Source: Holacanthus passer
Lineage: Eukaryota > Chordata > Actinopteri > Pomacanthidae
Direction: 5' to 3'
Length of the DNA stretch: 64,000 nt
Assembly (NCBI GenBank): GCA_025331565.1
Contig: JAFREQ010000008.1
Span: 2,852,001-2,916,000, forward strand
Part shown: piece after piece, positions 39,171-51,361 of the stretch
Position numbering within the stretch: the first letter of the stretch is position 1
How the letters are laid out: every line of letters begins with the position of its first letter
The notes under the pieces: model-generated
Told to the model about the DNA's origin: nothing
The model's input: only the letters and a program-made list of their open reading frames with translations
The model's database searches: none
Made by a program: the position numbers and the translations under genes

Positions 39171-39335
39171 CTTGGGAAAGCCCCGATGGCGTGCGGGAGC
39201 GTCTGCACAACAAATGAAGCCGTCATCAGACAGACGCAGAGCGCGAGATGCCGCAGAACGAGATAAAGAGCAGACAGAAAGTGGGCTGGAGTTGTCATTC
39301 CAAGTGCCGCGCCGCAGTTCAAAGTCAACACCCCC
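39171..39335. other. CpG-enriched patch
   Basis: Unlike its surroundings, this stretch has many CpG dinucleotides (for example CCCCGATGGCGTGCGGGAGC and AGAGCGCGAGATGCCGC). It is about 160 bp, short for a classical CpG island. Open frames on both strands cross it but none is recognisable. It could be part of an unmethylated regulatory element or an exon; no TATA box or transcript evidence is visible. Confidence 0.4.
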
Positions 39336-41269
39336 ACTCACATCATTCAGACACGCACCGAGTTTGAGAGAAGCCGCCCACTTACTCGTTTTGTAATTGG
39401 GAGCAGGGAGGGTGGATGCCTCTTTGACACATCACCGTCTCCTCAGCAGGGATGTGTCTCCCCCCTCTCAACCTCTCCACCACCGCCTCCATCAGGAACT
39501 GAGGCCACAGTGACCAGCTCAAAACTAGTCTGTCTGTGCAGCTGTTTGGCTTCATGCAGACACTTGGAGGAGGGGGGGGGGATGCACAACAGATCACATG
39601 CCAAAGCGGCTGAACATGAACAGAAACAAATTTCTAAAAAAAAAAAATGAGTTCACTGTTTTTTCAAAAACTGGATAGAACTGGGGTTTTTTTTAGCTCT
39701 GATTGGCGAGTGCCATCACAACAACACAAAGAAGAAAACAGAACAAGTCTATTTTAAACCCTCAAGCACCAACGCAACAAAATGTCTGAGCAAAAGCTGC
39801 GCACACAGTCGCTTAAAAATTTAAAGGATCGTCAGTGGCAGTTTACACTTTGACTTGCGTATTTCAGCATCCACAGGTGTATTAATTATACATGTGATGA
39901 AAGCACATCCAAAAAGTAACTGAATTCATGCATTTGTTTACACCCTCATGGTTAGTTTACAATCAACCAGGGCCATTGAATCATCAGCTCCTCTTCTGGT
40001 CCACTGACTCTGTTGTGTGTCTTAATGCCTAACTTTTACCAAATGACTCCAGAATTAAGTAAGCATGTAAGTCTATAAGCTCAACCAGGCTGTTTACTGT
40101 ATTTATATGATGTATTGTCCTGTCAGTTTCTTTATTTATTACACTGAAACAATGGCTACCTAATGTTACATGACAGACATTACTTAGGCCAAGTCACAGA
40201 AACTTAAAAAACAAAGGAGGCATAATCACCACCAAATGATAAAAAGTCCCTAATTACCTAAGACAGGATGCTAAATTACCCCACACAGAGCAACGACCCT
40301 CTCTCTGGGAGGTAGAAATACATAAATAGATATTCTCATCATGTTCGGTGCATCGCTAATTATGTTGCTTCTCCGTCGGGTCCTATGCTGCAAATGCCAC
40401 AGGGTTAGGAAGGTAATAGTCGCACCGACGCCAGCGTGCCACGAAATAGCATTTTCTAATGGTGCTCCATTTCTGAGAGGGGCAGGTTCAGATGACAGCA
40501 AAATCTGACAGATGTGTTCAGCAGTAGAGCGCAGTCACAGACACTGCTATGACTTAAAGGAAGCAAGACCGTCTCGAGTAAAGCACGTCGACTGCACCGG
40601 GAGGCGACTGAAGTCAGCTGGATGTATCTGCGGTTTTGAGTTTAGCTATATGTAGCATCCCGGTGGCTTACTGAGCATCAGTCCTTTTACTCTGAGAAAG
40701 AATATGGTCAAATGGAATATTACTATTACTAATATTATTCTGTTATTTAAGTACTACTTAATACTACAGGAGGGAAAGATGGCCTTATTAGATGTGTGTG
40801 TGGTGTCAGATATTAAGTTGTGGATATGAATGACCAGTTTTAAAATCCCATCTTAAAATGAATTATAAGACCTGTCATTAAATTCCATCCCCGTCATTAG
40901 ATCCCATCTATTAGTTCTACTTAAAAGCCTCGTGACAGGGTTTTTGATTGGCTTTTTGATTGAGGCAGGTAAAATGAGCGCCGCCGTTATCGAGACTTAA
41001 TGAAAGGAAGGCATTTACATACAACAGCTCGCCGTCTTTAAAACAGAGCATAGGTCAATTCTCGTGCTTCTAATTTGATTAAAAATTTTTTTTAAAAAGA
41101 CTGAACTACAGTTACATGATGATTAAAATTTAAGTTGGGATCAAACATTATCTTTAGTTAGGGGTTGCAAATGACTTGGTGTCAGTGTTGAAGGCTAACA
41201 ATAAGAATCAGTCTAGTCAAAGTAGAAGTAAAATAAAGATATTTGTACATCAGTTCAACATCCCTGTAA
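39336..41269. other. Non-coding DNA
   Basis: Contains a G-run near 39569-39580, an A-run near 39637-39647, and ATT-rich sequence near 40720-40740. Nothing recognised. Confidence 0.45.
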
Positions 41270-41935
41270 TGAATGTAACATGCCAGTTTATGTCATCGGC
41301 ATAGAAAATGAAATAAGATGACACAGCAGCAAATTATATATACATAGGGGAAGCATATACACAGAATATACAAGCACCTAGAACAGACCTGTGAGGCACT
41401 ACAGACCTAACTGTTAATAGAAACAAACTGTCAGTTTCCGATGGAGAATCTGTTAAGGATAATCACAGTTTCCAACCAAGTGTCTCAGCCTCAATAAGGA
41501 TGCAGTGATCAATTATGTCAAGTGCTGCACTTAAATCAAGTAAAACTGAAACAGCATATGCCAGCATCCACATTCATCAACAAGTCATTAGTTAGTGAGT
41601 CTATAACACTGATAGAACCTGATGAAAACTTTACACACACAAACATTTTGAATTTTGAAGAACCTAAAATAATCAGTGACAAAGCCAACAGTTCAGAAAT
41701 CAGTTGGCTTGCATGCAGTAAATAATTTAGATGCTATCAGAATTAGGCACCTCCGGGAATTTTGGTGGAATGAAATCCAACTAGAGGAAATCATCATATA
41801 TGGCACTGGATCAAGTGGCTCATGTGAAGTAGTTGGAGAAAAATGATCCAGTGTATCCAGCTGAGGGTTTCTGATGGTAGGGGTAGAAAGGGTTGAATGC
41901 ATGGACAACTGAATTGCTTCCACAGCAATAAAACA
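41270..41935 (-). pseudogene. L2/CR1-type LINE reverse-transcriptase core remnant
   Basis: Read on the minus strand, several reverse-transcriptase blocks appear in the correct order. First is SHEPLDPVPYMMI (family pattern LDPVPT--I, complement of about 41800-41840). Next is SVLLDLSAALDIIDHC, the A block around the first catalytic aspartate, ending at 41502. Then comes RSVLGACIFCVYASPMYI, matching GSVLGPLLFSIYMLPLG (complement of about 41340-41400). Last is FIFYADDI with catalytic YADD at 41292-41303. Stops and frameshifts lie between the blocks. The endonuclease domain is not visible, and the part after YADD is missing, so both ends are gone. Both catalytic motifs are still readable. Confidence 0.85.
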
Positions 41936-44682
41936 AGCTCCTGCATCAGAGGTGCTGGAAACAGAAACACCAGCCGAGGGCAGAGGTCGACTACATTATC
42001 AACAGTGTAAAATAAAATTATTGCCTTGGTACCCGCGGCAACAAGCTAGGAGAGGAATTGCTATGAACATATACAATGACATATCAAAGGCACATTTTTT
42101 TTATTTAATGCATACAATGCTAATATTATTGCACCAAGGCTTTTCTTTAATGAATAGTTTTAAGTCCAGCCGTACTGGAATCAAAGGCTTTCACACTGCT
42201 CAGTCGTCGGTGCAGGCTGAAAAGAATGACATTGACATTTGGACTGCAACATCACCGCAGATCCCTTCCCCCGAGGCTGCATGTTGCACAACACCACAGC
42301 CAGCTCAGTGAGGACTGAGTAATGTATTACTGAGGGAAAGCTGCTCATAAAGTTGCAAGACTTGCTGGATTTCACACACTGGAGATCTTCAGGTGCCAGG
42401 ACTCGTGGGCTTTGGGGAGGGATTCATCTTTGATCTTGCCTTCTCAGCACCTCCCCTGCATCCGTCCTCAGTGTCCTCAGTGCACCGGGGTTGTTTCATT
42501 CATAGAGTGCCGTAATTTTAGGCACAAACACAAGTGAACCCGGTCGCTGGTTGAAAGTTCTGATTTGAGGAAGGTTGTTTATGCACAGCAGAATTTTGAA
42601 AACCTAATTAATGAATCGTGTCTCGATACACTTGTTGAGAATAGCACAGAAAATATCTTTCTCATATGTGCGGCCCATATGTATTTTCAGCAGCACAGTC
42701 ACTCTTGCTCTCCTCCGCTCAGTCTGTGTGCCTGTGTATTCTTTCAAAGCCTCTTCTCTTCAGTGACGGTTCGGTGTGATTTCACCACCGCCCGCTGCGG
42801 TTCGTACGCAGCCCTTCTTAGTTCTGATCACCAGACTTTAATCCAAACACTTCTTTGATGCTCCCAGACATCTCGGACCCTGCCTCGAAATGGGTAGAAC
42901 AAACAGCTGAATCAGATGACTGGTGCCTCGGTGGATCGTAAAGGCTGCCGAGGAAATGTCAGTGCAGTTTAAATTACGCATGATCTGATAAATGGAGCCG
43001 CTTTGTTGACATTTCTGTCTTCTCCTATTTTAGATTTTTTTTTTTCCCCCGACAAAAATGCCAAGTCGTTTTTTGAGGGTAAATCCACCCGTAATGATGT
43101 TTTTCAAGATTGCACAGATTTTTTTGGTGTGTTTTTGAAACCAGTCTAGCTTCTACCTCTATTGACAACCAGTTGGAAGGCATCATTGAATTTATCTCCG
43201 TCAACATCAGCCTCATCCCCTTCAACAGCCTGTGAGACACACTTTTGCGAAAAGAAACATAATCTCAGTGTTTTGGGGCTGATTGGAGATTTTGTTTATT
43301 TCTTTTCTTTTAACTTGAGGCTGTTTTCCCTGAGCACATTTGATGAGGCGCAACAGTCAAATAATTGGGTTTGGTTGAGAAAAAGCTGTATGAGACCATC
43401 TCAAGATGTTTGTCTGGCGTTCACTTCCTGTGAGCTCTGGCTGTTGATTAACGTGACCGGCTGGGTGTGTCTAATTGCTATCATCCACCATTATACAAAG
43501 CGTCACTATCGTAGATCAAACATAAAAACCGTTGTGTGAGGCACAAAACGCCAGATGATAGCTGTTGTCCTCAAAACATCATTAAAACGAGAACTATGTA
43601 AAGTTGTCAATGTTTACAAAAGTGGCACGTCATGGATGTCATGAAGCCGAGTTGTGCAGTCGATTCACGGTTTGGAAGGATTCTTGTGTGTGAAAATACA
43701 CCTCCAGTAATGACTCCTGCTACTAAATGATTAAAGAAACCAACATGAGCTGCACTGAGTTTTGCATTTACTGCAGAAATCCAACAGAAACATCTAGTTT
43801 CAACTGACACAAAACACGAGCATGATAATAATAATAATGCTTTGTGTCTGCAGTGTACTGTCATTTTTCACTGCACTGCCCTATTATTTAACATGACTTG
43901 CGGCTGGGAAGTGAAATATAAAAAAAACAGAAAAGCCAGTGCTGGAAAAAGTAATCTCAGGCTCTGGTATTGATCAACAAAACTGTGAATCTCTCTTGGA
44001 CAAAGGCAGCAACATGCTGTTTCCTCTTTTACATAGTCTTAGAATACAAAAACACATTTATTTAGAGTAAAGCGGAATTTGTTGTGATGCTTTACAATTT
44101 TCAATCATACCCAGTTATTCTCTTTCTCTCATTTTGAAATGAAAAGCCAAAGCGAAAACTTGTGATTGCACAAAGTAGTTTCATCACCTGGGACTCATAT
44201 AACAGTGACCTATGATGCAGGATTGATTGCTATCACCTATTGTTCAACAGTGAGTCACCGCAGGCTCCTGGCAAGAGCAGAAAATCTGAACTGATGTAGC
44301 CAGCCACTCATTATCCTGTGATTACTAGCACAAGGGACTAAAAAAAAAAAAAAGGACAGAAAACCTCACCCAGGACATACGCATGCACAATACACACACT
44401 TCCATAATTACCAGTGGTGTGGAAGACATCGCGTGCACCGTAACACATCCACGTCTGACATCAGCAGTAGCATGTCTGTTTAGCCCTGAGTGTCTTCTAT
44501 TTCTGACTCCTCTAACAAGCTATCTGAGTGGGAGAGGTGAGAGTGGTTTTTTGGACGCTAAATTGTTGATAAGTCCGTCTGTACCCGCTGACGATTGTTA
44601 AAGTCCTCCTCTGCGATGGATCCCAGTCTAATAATGAGAGTGTGTATTTGTTTTATTTTGATATCCACGGGAAATACTAACT
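41936..44682. other. Non-coding DNA
   Basis: No further LINE blocks could be followed upstream of 41935 on the minus strand. An A-run lies near 44340-44353 and AAT units at 43826-43838. The stretches 42380-42500 and 42680-42900 are less AT-biased. Open frames up to 125 codons (43162-43539) have no recognisable domain. Confidence 0.45.
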
Positions 44683-44773
44683 ATGATGATGATGATGATG
44701 ATGATCGTGACGATAATGATGACGATGATGATGATTGTGACAATAACGATGACAATGATGATGATGATGATGA
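44683..44773. repeat. Imperfect (GAT)n trinucleotide tract
   Basis: About 90 bp of GAT units with scattered C and A substitutions. It creates an aspartate-rich plus-strand frame (44595-44969) and serine- or isoleucine-rich frames on the minus strand. All of these are products of the tract. Confidence 0.9.
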
Positions 44774-46319
44774 GACTGTGGTTTTCGCCGTAACTCCCAG
44801 TAATCTTAGATGTGATTTGAAAGTGATTACAGGATACAGTTGGGATGCGGTGCACAGCAGTTTTCCTGCTCTGCTGAGTTGTATTTGTCTTAATGCGACT
44901 GCTGCTCTGCACAGATCCTTCAGACCAAACAGCATGTGCTTAATAGCGTTTGCATGGAAAGCAAATTAATAGACGATGGAAACACAGGGCTTACCGGCCG
45001 TCTGTCATTCTCCCCGGCGTCTTTTTGCTTAAGACGAATAACTAAGATGTTTGTGATACTGGGGATTTTGTCAGACGTCTTATAGCCTCGACCCATCTCA
45101 GGGACAGAGAGTGTGTCTGGAGCATGACTTTACCAACGTAAGCGATGGTCCGTGGAGTCTCATTGTGAGAAGGCTGTTTGGGGCCTTGAGCACTGCAGAG
45201 ATGATTTACCAGGTTTGACAAGTCATTTTTAAGGGGTATTTCCTTAAAAAGACCACTTCCACTCATGTTTTTGACAGCTTACGATCAGGACCATACAGTA
45301 ATTCCCTATACGCACCTCGAAGGTCTTTATGACATTCTGCAGAGTTTTGTCCTTTTTTGGGGGGAAATGCTTTCACTGCACCAATGAAGCTGCAGTCTGT
45401 CGGCCTTAATTCTGCAAATAACTTGAGAACTATTAGAGCAAGACAATAAGGAAATACAAGCACTTTCATAGCCTGGGATAAAATTCTAACCTAGATTTTT
45501 GTACTTTTATACTACGCAATAGCAAAACCTTATAAATCGTGTATACAGGTCTGAAAAAAAAATCTAAAGCAGGCCATTTTTTTTCCAACAGAACTTTTAC
45601 AGGAGAGTTTCACATTATGAGGTCTTCCCATCTTATTATTATAAACCGTGGATTCGCCTTTGTTAAACGTTTATGGCGTCGGCTTTGGAGGAGCAAAATA
45701 AGGGGTTTCCTGGAACAAACTGTCCACATAAACCATGTCAATATATCAGTAGTTTTAGGAAATAAATACAGCTGGCCACGGCTGTGCTGGGGAGGACGCT
45801 GGTGTGACCGGAGCAGACTGCGCCGACAGCTTGTGTCTGTGAGATAAAACCTCTGCCAGAGAAGAATGGCAGCATTTACAAAGCCCTCACATTGGAGCAC
45901 AGGCGCACACATTAAAAAGGGGTAATGGTCAGAGTCTGCCCTCTTGTTACTGCAGAAATGGAGGTGTTGAGGACAGCAGGGGGGTGACAGCTACTTGATG
46001 GGAGACATCACCTCAACTCTTGAAATACAGAATAATGGTGGAATACAAATGTGATATACCCTTGGATCTATAGTAGGTAGAAGTTTGAGGGGAAATTCGA
46101 CTCTTACTCACTGTTAAAGAGGATGTTGCTGCCGTTTCGGGGGGATTTTGTTGTGAATGACAAAGTTAGATCGTGTTAGCTTTTATCATTTTTACAGGAG
46201 CAAATGCAGGCAAAAGAGAAAAATGACAAGCAAAAGTAATAAGTCCACAAAATTAAAAAAAAAATGTCGAAATGGCCATTGTGCCTCCCTGAAAAATGAT
46301 AATTTATGATGTGACAATG
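44774..46319. other. Non-coding DNA
   Basis: Frames near 45539-45912 on both strands overlap and are unrecognised. A short G-run lies near 45359-45364. Nothing identified. Confidence 0.45.
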
Positions 46320-46400
46320 TTGCAGTTAAGGTTTTGTTAAGTTTAGGCACAAAAACAACATAGTTAATTATAGGGAAAAAATCATCATTTTCATCAAATC
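46320..46400 (+). repeat. Possible copy of a GTTAAGG..TTAGGCACAAAAACAAC dispersed repeat
   Basis: GCAGTTAAGGTTTTGTTAAG followed by TTTAGGCACAAAAACAACAT and a TAGGGAAAAAATCAT block. It resembles the fish repeat seen more clearly at 53225 and, inverted, at 55490. Degenerate and short, so the call is tentative. Confidence 0.4.
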
Positions 46401-47029
46401 AAAAAAAAAAGGGACTGATTGATTTGCGCCTTTTAACTGTTCAATCAGCAAATTTGTAGCAGTAATAACAATTGATTTTATGTTTTTATGTTTGGGCACA
46501 CACTACAAATATTCAGGAATATGTCTGTATGTTTGTATGTAAATGTGCGATTTAAGTCGAAGTCAAAGAGGGAGGATTAATTGGGAGTGAGTACGACAGC
46601 AACAAAAAAAAGCAAATTACAACCCTTCATCATGAAATCACCCTTCAAATGTACAGCGCTGAACCTCGTGACAATATACGAGTGTGTTGTTTACTAGAAG
46701 ACAGTGAATTTAAATTGAAGCTCAATAATTACAGCTTGTCATTATTTTCATGTATTAAAGCTCATTCCACATGGCACAAATTAATTTCACTGCAGTGTTG
46801 CATAAAGAGCGCTTGATTAAAAATTGTCTCAATAAGTGCCGAGCTTTCAAAAGTCGGAATGATTTGGAGTTTGAAGGCAGCTGCCTCAACAATTAAGAGC
46901 GATGTGATGAAAACAAATGAAAAAGTTGAAACAAAATTTTTTTTGACACAATTGTATTGCTGTGTTTTATATATTCTAATTAGCGAACTTACTCATGTCT
47001 GTCTTCTTTTGACTTGATATTTCATGCAG
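46401..47029. other. Non-coding DNA, CNE-like in its second half
   Basis: From about 46740 to 46930 the sequence is repeat-free, with several TTGATTAAA/TAATT-type sites. No gene recognised. Confidence 0.4.
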
Positions 47030-47184
47030 GGACGAGCCTCTGTGCCTTATCGGCTGCAGGCTACACCACAGAACTGACGCTGATGCAGCAGTTCATGTTT
47101 GGAAGCCACGAGTCAATTAGCCGATCAGTCGGAGGTTGCATTGTGCATAATGATCCTCAAAGCTCATATCAAGAGAGAAAAAAG
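47030..47184 (+). other. Exon-like segment A (155 bp)
   Basis: Preceded by a pyrimidine-rich stretch ending TTTCATGCAG and followed by GTGATT, so it has the layout of an internal exon. It is open throughout in one frame (part of the stop-free frame 47014-47226) and closed in the other two. The peptide contains TELTLMQQFMFGSHESISRS and is not one I recognise. The DNA is also repeat-free and could equally be a conserved non-coding element. The donor is weak (GTGATT). Confidence 0.2.
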
Positions 47185-47423
47185 GTGATTTTCTTCTTTG
47201 GGGTTTTTTCATCAGGCTCAATCTAAATCTCCCACTTCTGTCTTACACAGCCTTCAGTCTTAGCCTCAGCACAGACAGAGCTTCCCTCATTAATCATTTA
47301 AGGGAGGCAATTTGCACAGCACCTGTCACAAGCAGGAGGCTATTAAGGTCCTCGGTGAAAGAGGAACCATGGACTTAATGGTTGAGGAGTAAAGCTCGTT
47401 TGCAAAAATATTGCTTTCTTCAG

Positions 47424-47514
47424 GCCGCTTGATGAGCGAGCTCAGCTACAGGGCAGTTTTCTTCCGGAGGAGCGCATACGCATTCAGTCAGGCCTTCGGA
47501 CATGTTCTCCTCAG
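47424..47514 (+). other. Exon-like segment B (91 bp)
   Basis: Preceded by TTGCTTTCTTCAG and followed by GTAAAG, both reasonable vertebrate splice signals. Two frames are open across it (one reading PLDERAQLQGSFLPEERIRI). It lies about 240 bp downstream of segment A. I do not recognise the product; 91 bp open in two frames by chance is unremarkable, so the splice layout is the only support. Confidence 0.2.
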
Positions 47515-50500
47515 GTAAAGGCTTTGCTTAGTCAAGGAACGCTGATTGTGATTAATGTTTGTTTTGCTTCCTTTCAAATTGCCTCAAAGTCTAAATTGGA
47601 AAGGCCCTCGCAAGAAAAGATTGCACTTCTGTTTGCCTAATCAAGATCTCATTTTAGCAATGCAGTGTTTTGGTAATATAAGGTAGTTTTTCAGTCCACA
47701 AAACCGTGTAGTCCTGAGACAAAGCTCAGTATTGCGTCTGTGCTTTCCCATGCACCTCACTGCAGCCTCCTCACCTGTTCCTCGCGCCAAGTTTGAGGAT
47801 CAAGCAGATCGAGGTTTCAGGATTATGGTGCCACAGTTCCAAATCTCCGAGGACTGTCCAGACAGTGTTCCCACCGGCCAGGGTGCACACGACAGTCCCA
47901 CAGTGCCATACGTTCCCTGTCCTTCACTGTCTGAGCTTTGAGCCTTTCAACACTGATAATAATGACAAGAATTGCAGCGGGTCCAACCAACATCCCTCCC
48001 TCAAGGGTCCGGTCAGTAAATCATATAATAGGGCTCCAGTCTCCAGAGGCCGAGTTCAGGTTGAAGCCGCTGCACTGAGACGGTCGAGGGACAATCAGCA
48101 GAGAGTTTTATACATGAAAAACTTGTTTTCCGAGCACAATAGACAAAGAAAAAAAAACTCTTATCTGCTATGTATTTGTTACTTCTTGTTGCCAAGTTGG
48201 TGTCAATTACTTGTTGTTGTGACAGAGAGCTTTTCAGCCTCCTCAGATAAATCTGATCAATGGCCCTTTCAAACCACATTCAGATACAACAAGAGCGAAC
48301 TCTTACAGAAAATGTATTGTCCTTCCTGTGCAGTTTGAAGACTTGTGGATAACAGGAACCCTGACAATATAATCATTAATATTTTCAACATTCAACACAG
48401 AGGGAGAGAGGTGTTCCGCCGCTAATAGAAATATGACTCACATAAACAGTGTTCTCATTCAAATTGTCTGGAACTCATTTTATATTATATACACTGTCAT
48501 GTTTGTAGCATGAATCCTCTTGATTAAAGGCGTAATTGGCTTTTTAATGAAGAATCAAGGACTGGAGATTTTACCGACTTGGTAATTAAAGAAGACACAC
48601 AGCGGTTTCAGAAACGAGCCAGATACAACTGGAAACAAAAGGCAGAGGAAATTAGCAGCTAAAAGACAGACTGACATTCAAGTGCACAGTCAGGCCTGGG
48701 TGAGACGTATTGTATGTACTGTACGATGCATTATCACCCATTTAATATCATAACCCAGCAATGAATGGCAACATAAAGGAGGAGACTTTTCCACCTCATT
48801 GTCTACAGTGGTAGGACTCACAAAATGGTATTTATGAGGCATTTATGAGTGGATTATGTCACACTAATTAAGTGTATGTTGTTTTTTTCCCAGCAAAAAT
48901 AATGAAAAAAACTATATCACAACTATAATATAAACAAGCGATGTAGCTCTTAAACACAAAGTTGCCTTTTTCGTTCTCTAACCTCTTGTCCTCCTCCCTT
49001 GTACTCGCACGTACAATCAGTACCCGACACATATTTTGTTGATACTTCATGCACACAAAATAATTATTACAGGCTGTAATCTAAAGTGTTACCATAATAA
49101 TGTCACTGGTGCTCAGTGATATCAGCAAATCAACAAACTTCTCTGGACACTGTTCTCTTCCTCCAGGCCAATCTGCCATAATGACATGATAATGCTTCAT
49201 GCACTATTAATTACACAGGCAATTAATACGGACGTTTGTCTCTGCTGAATACCAAAAACTCATTCAGTCCACATGAAACAAGGAGGAAGCAGGAGTTTTC
49301 CAAGCTTTGCAATAACAAAACAGATGCTCTTAAAAGAACGATAAAACAGGACTAATGGTAAATGGACGCTGAATATGGACGAAAGTTTGAAAGGACTGAA
49401 AAGCCTGCGAAAGGATTTGATAGGGCTCCCTGCAGTGTCTCTGTGATTGCAGACTAATGGGCTGTTTCTTTCTCCAACTTTCATCGTGTCACACAAAACC
49501 AGACTTTCGCACGGCGTCGCTGACCCGTCCTCCAACACAGACAAATGGAGGAGGTTATTGTCGAAGTTACTCTGGGTGTCTCCAAAATCAAGCAAAAGCA
49601 AAAAGATGAATTCCAAAGGTTGGATCTCACGACAAGGCTTAATGCACTTTGGTTGTTATTTTGCAGTAAGGTTACTAATGCACTTACGCTGTACCACCAA
49701 ACCCTTTTCTGACATTCGCACAGGCTGCTGTGCTCCACTGACATTAATATACAATGCAGACATCAGTTCAAACTGAGCCTTTGTTAGGCATTAACAGTTA
49801 ATGCAGAGATGGCGGTGTCACATTTTCTGGGATGTCCCTGTCTGCAGAGCCGGACCTATCATCTCTCTGGCAGACAGGAGCCGGACAGAGCCCAGAGGAA
49901 GGGGAATACTAATTCACCAGTCAATGCACTGCCAAGCTGTTATTAATCTCCATGCAGCGCCAATGCTTTGGTATTAAACATTTATTCCATTTGCATACAA
50001 ATCAGAATCCCAAAGAAATCTAATGTCAAAGCCAAGGCTGGGCTAAAAAACGTTTCTTTAAATATCCTTGTGGGGCCGACGTGTGGCTCGTCATTCAGCT
50101 CAGGCAACGGTTTAGGAATGAGGTCAGCGGCTTGTCTTGTTATGTGAAACCCTCAAACCCCTTCCGGCCATCAGTCGACAGATAATGGACCAGCAGGGCT
50201 TTAAAATAATCACATTAAAATGCAGAGTTTTGTCTTTTGTTTTATAAATGGAATCCATGATGTGCTACAGATTTAGAGACACACCAGTGGTCTTTTTTCT
50301 TGATGTTCACATTGATTGGTTAGTATATGCTATCCCATGCTAAGTGTGAAGCTCATGAGTGGGTTTCATTTCCCCGGGTTCACATCCACCCATCACATTC
50401 CATTTTATCATTTAGCTCGTATGTGTAGTGAAATCCTACCCTTCATTTTCACTGGAAGCACCTTGGTGAATGATGTGTGAATGGCAGTCAGCGCCTTTGG

Positions 50501-51320
50501 CAAAGTCAAGAGGTAGTCTGTGGGTTCAGGGTCCTGACAAGCCTCACAGGTCTCTCAAGTGTGTTCACAGCTCAGGTCAACTGTGGCCTTCCCTAAAGGT
50601 TGGTCTGTAAGCAGTGGCCTGGCCACAGGAGATAAGGGTGACAAACATGGAGGCCACCATGGGGGGAAAATTGCACAAACAGAGCAGGGCAAACAGAGGG
50701 CAAAAAGGCTGTGGTATTCCTGTGTTGCATTGAAACGCAGGGGCACTGACCCTTATGAATTGGATATGCTGCTCTCCTAAAGCTTTAAAAAAACTAGTTC
50801 TTTTGGCTGGGCGCACGGGTAAAAGGTTGGAAGCATATTATATCTGCTATATGTCCTTTAGCTGCACCTCTGCAGTAGCACAAACAGAGTAATACCTGTT
50901 TGGACAAACCGGCAGGTGCATCTTGTTCTGATAAGACAATGAATTCAATTTAAAATTATAGCCCAAAAGAGAAGTTAGATAGTTTTGCAACAGCTATTAG
51001 GAACATTTAACTCACCAAAATACATAAAAGAAATAAAAAACATGAACAGATGTTAGAAGCAGTCACGTCATAAGCCGCAATGCGAGTGACAATGCACGGC
51101 CCTATATTAAAGATAACAACCACCATCCAGCCTTTCAAACCAATATACAACATAAAGTACTAAATTTGAGAACTATGAAAGAAAAATAAAGTGAAATAAT
51201 GTACAACATAATGTTATAGGCACCAATTTCAAAGTACTCTGAGCTGATGTGCTTGCAATCTCTGGCTTTCGGGCACAATAAAATCCTGGCTATAGAGAAA
51301 ACATTTTTATCATGACATCT
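47515..51320. other. Non-coding DNA with possible conserved blocks
   Basis: Repeat-free blocks at 47520-47660, 48510-48640 and 49900-50060 carry TAAT-type sites; the last has an octamer-like ATTTGCAT at 49989-49996. Open frames at 47793-48338 (181 codons) and 49447-49776 (109 codons) have no domain I can name. No transposon remnant recognised. Confidence 0.4.
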
Positions 51321-51361
51321 GGGTGTCAGTCAGGGTGGCACCGGCACACCCTGGGACACCC
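51321..51361. repeat. Hairpin with two-part GC-rich stem
   Basis: Left arm GGGTGTCAGTCAGGGTG and right arm CACCCTGGGACACCC pair through two 7-bp blocks (GGGTGTC/GACACCC and CAGGGTG/CACCCTG) separated by a small asymmetric bulge. The loop is about seven bases. It is the most GC-rich foldback in the window. Confidence 0.7.

Noticed and set aside
44595..44969. 124-codon aspartate-rich frame with a hydrophobic stretch near its start, looking like a secreted acidic protein
   Set aside because: The acidic part is simply the (GAT)n tract read in one frame; the minus strand gives equally long serine- or isoleucine-rich frames. The flanks show no domain and no splice or promoter support.
47793..48338. 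181-codon plus-strand frame
   Set aside because: No recognisable domain and poly-lysine from an A-run. A second open frame overlaps it, and composition looks like unselected DNA.
50555..50816. Three overlapping frames on both strands suggesting a small gene
   Set aside because: Open in several phases because the stretch is GC-richer than its neighbours; no domain, signal peptide or splice context.
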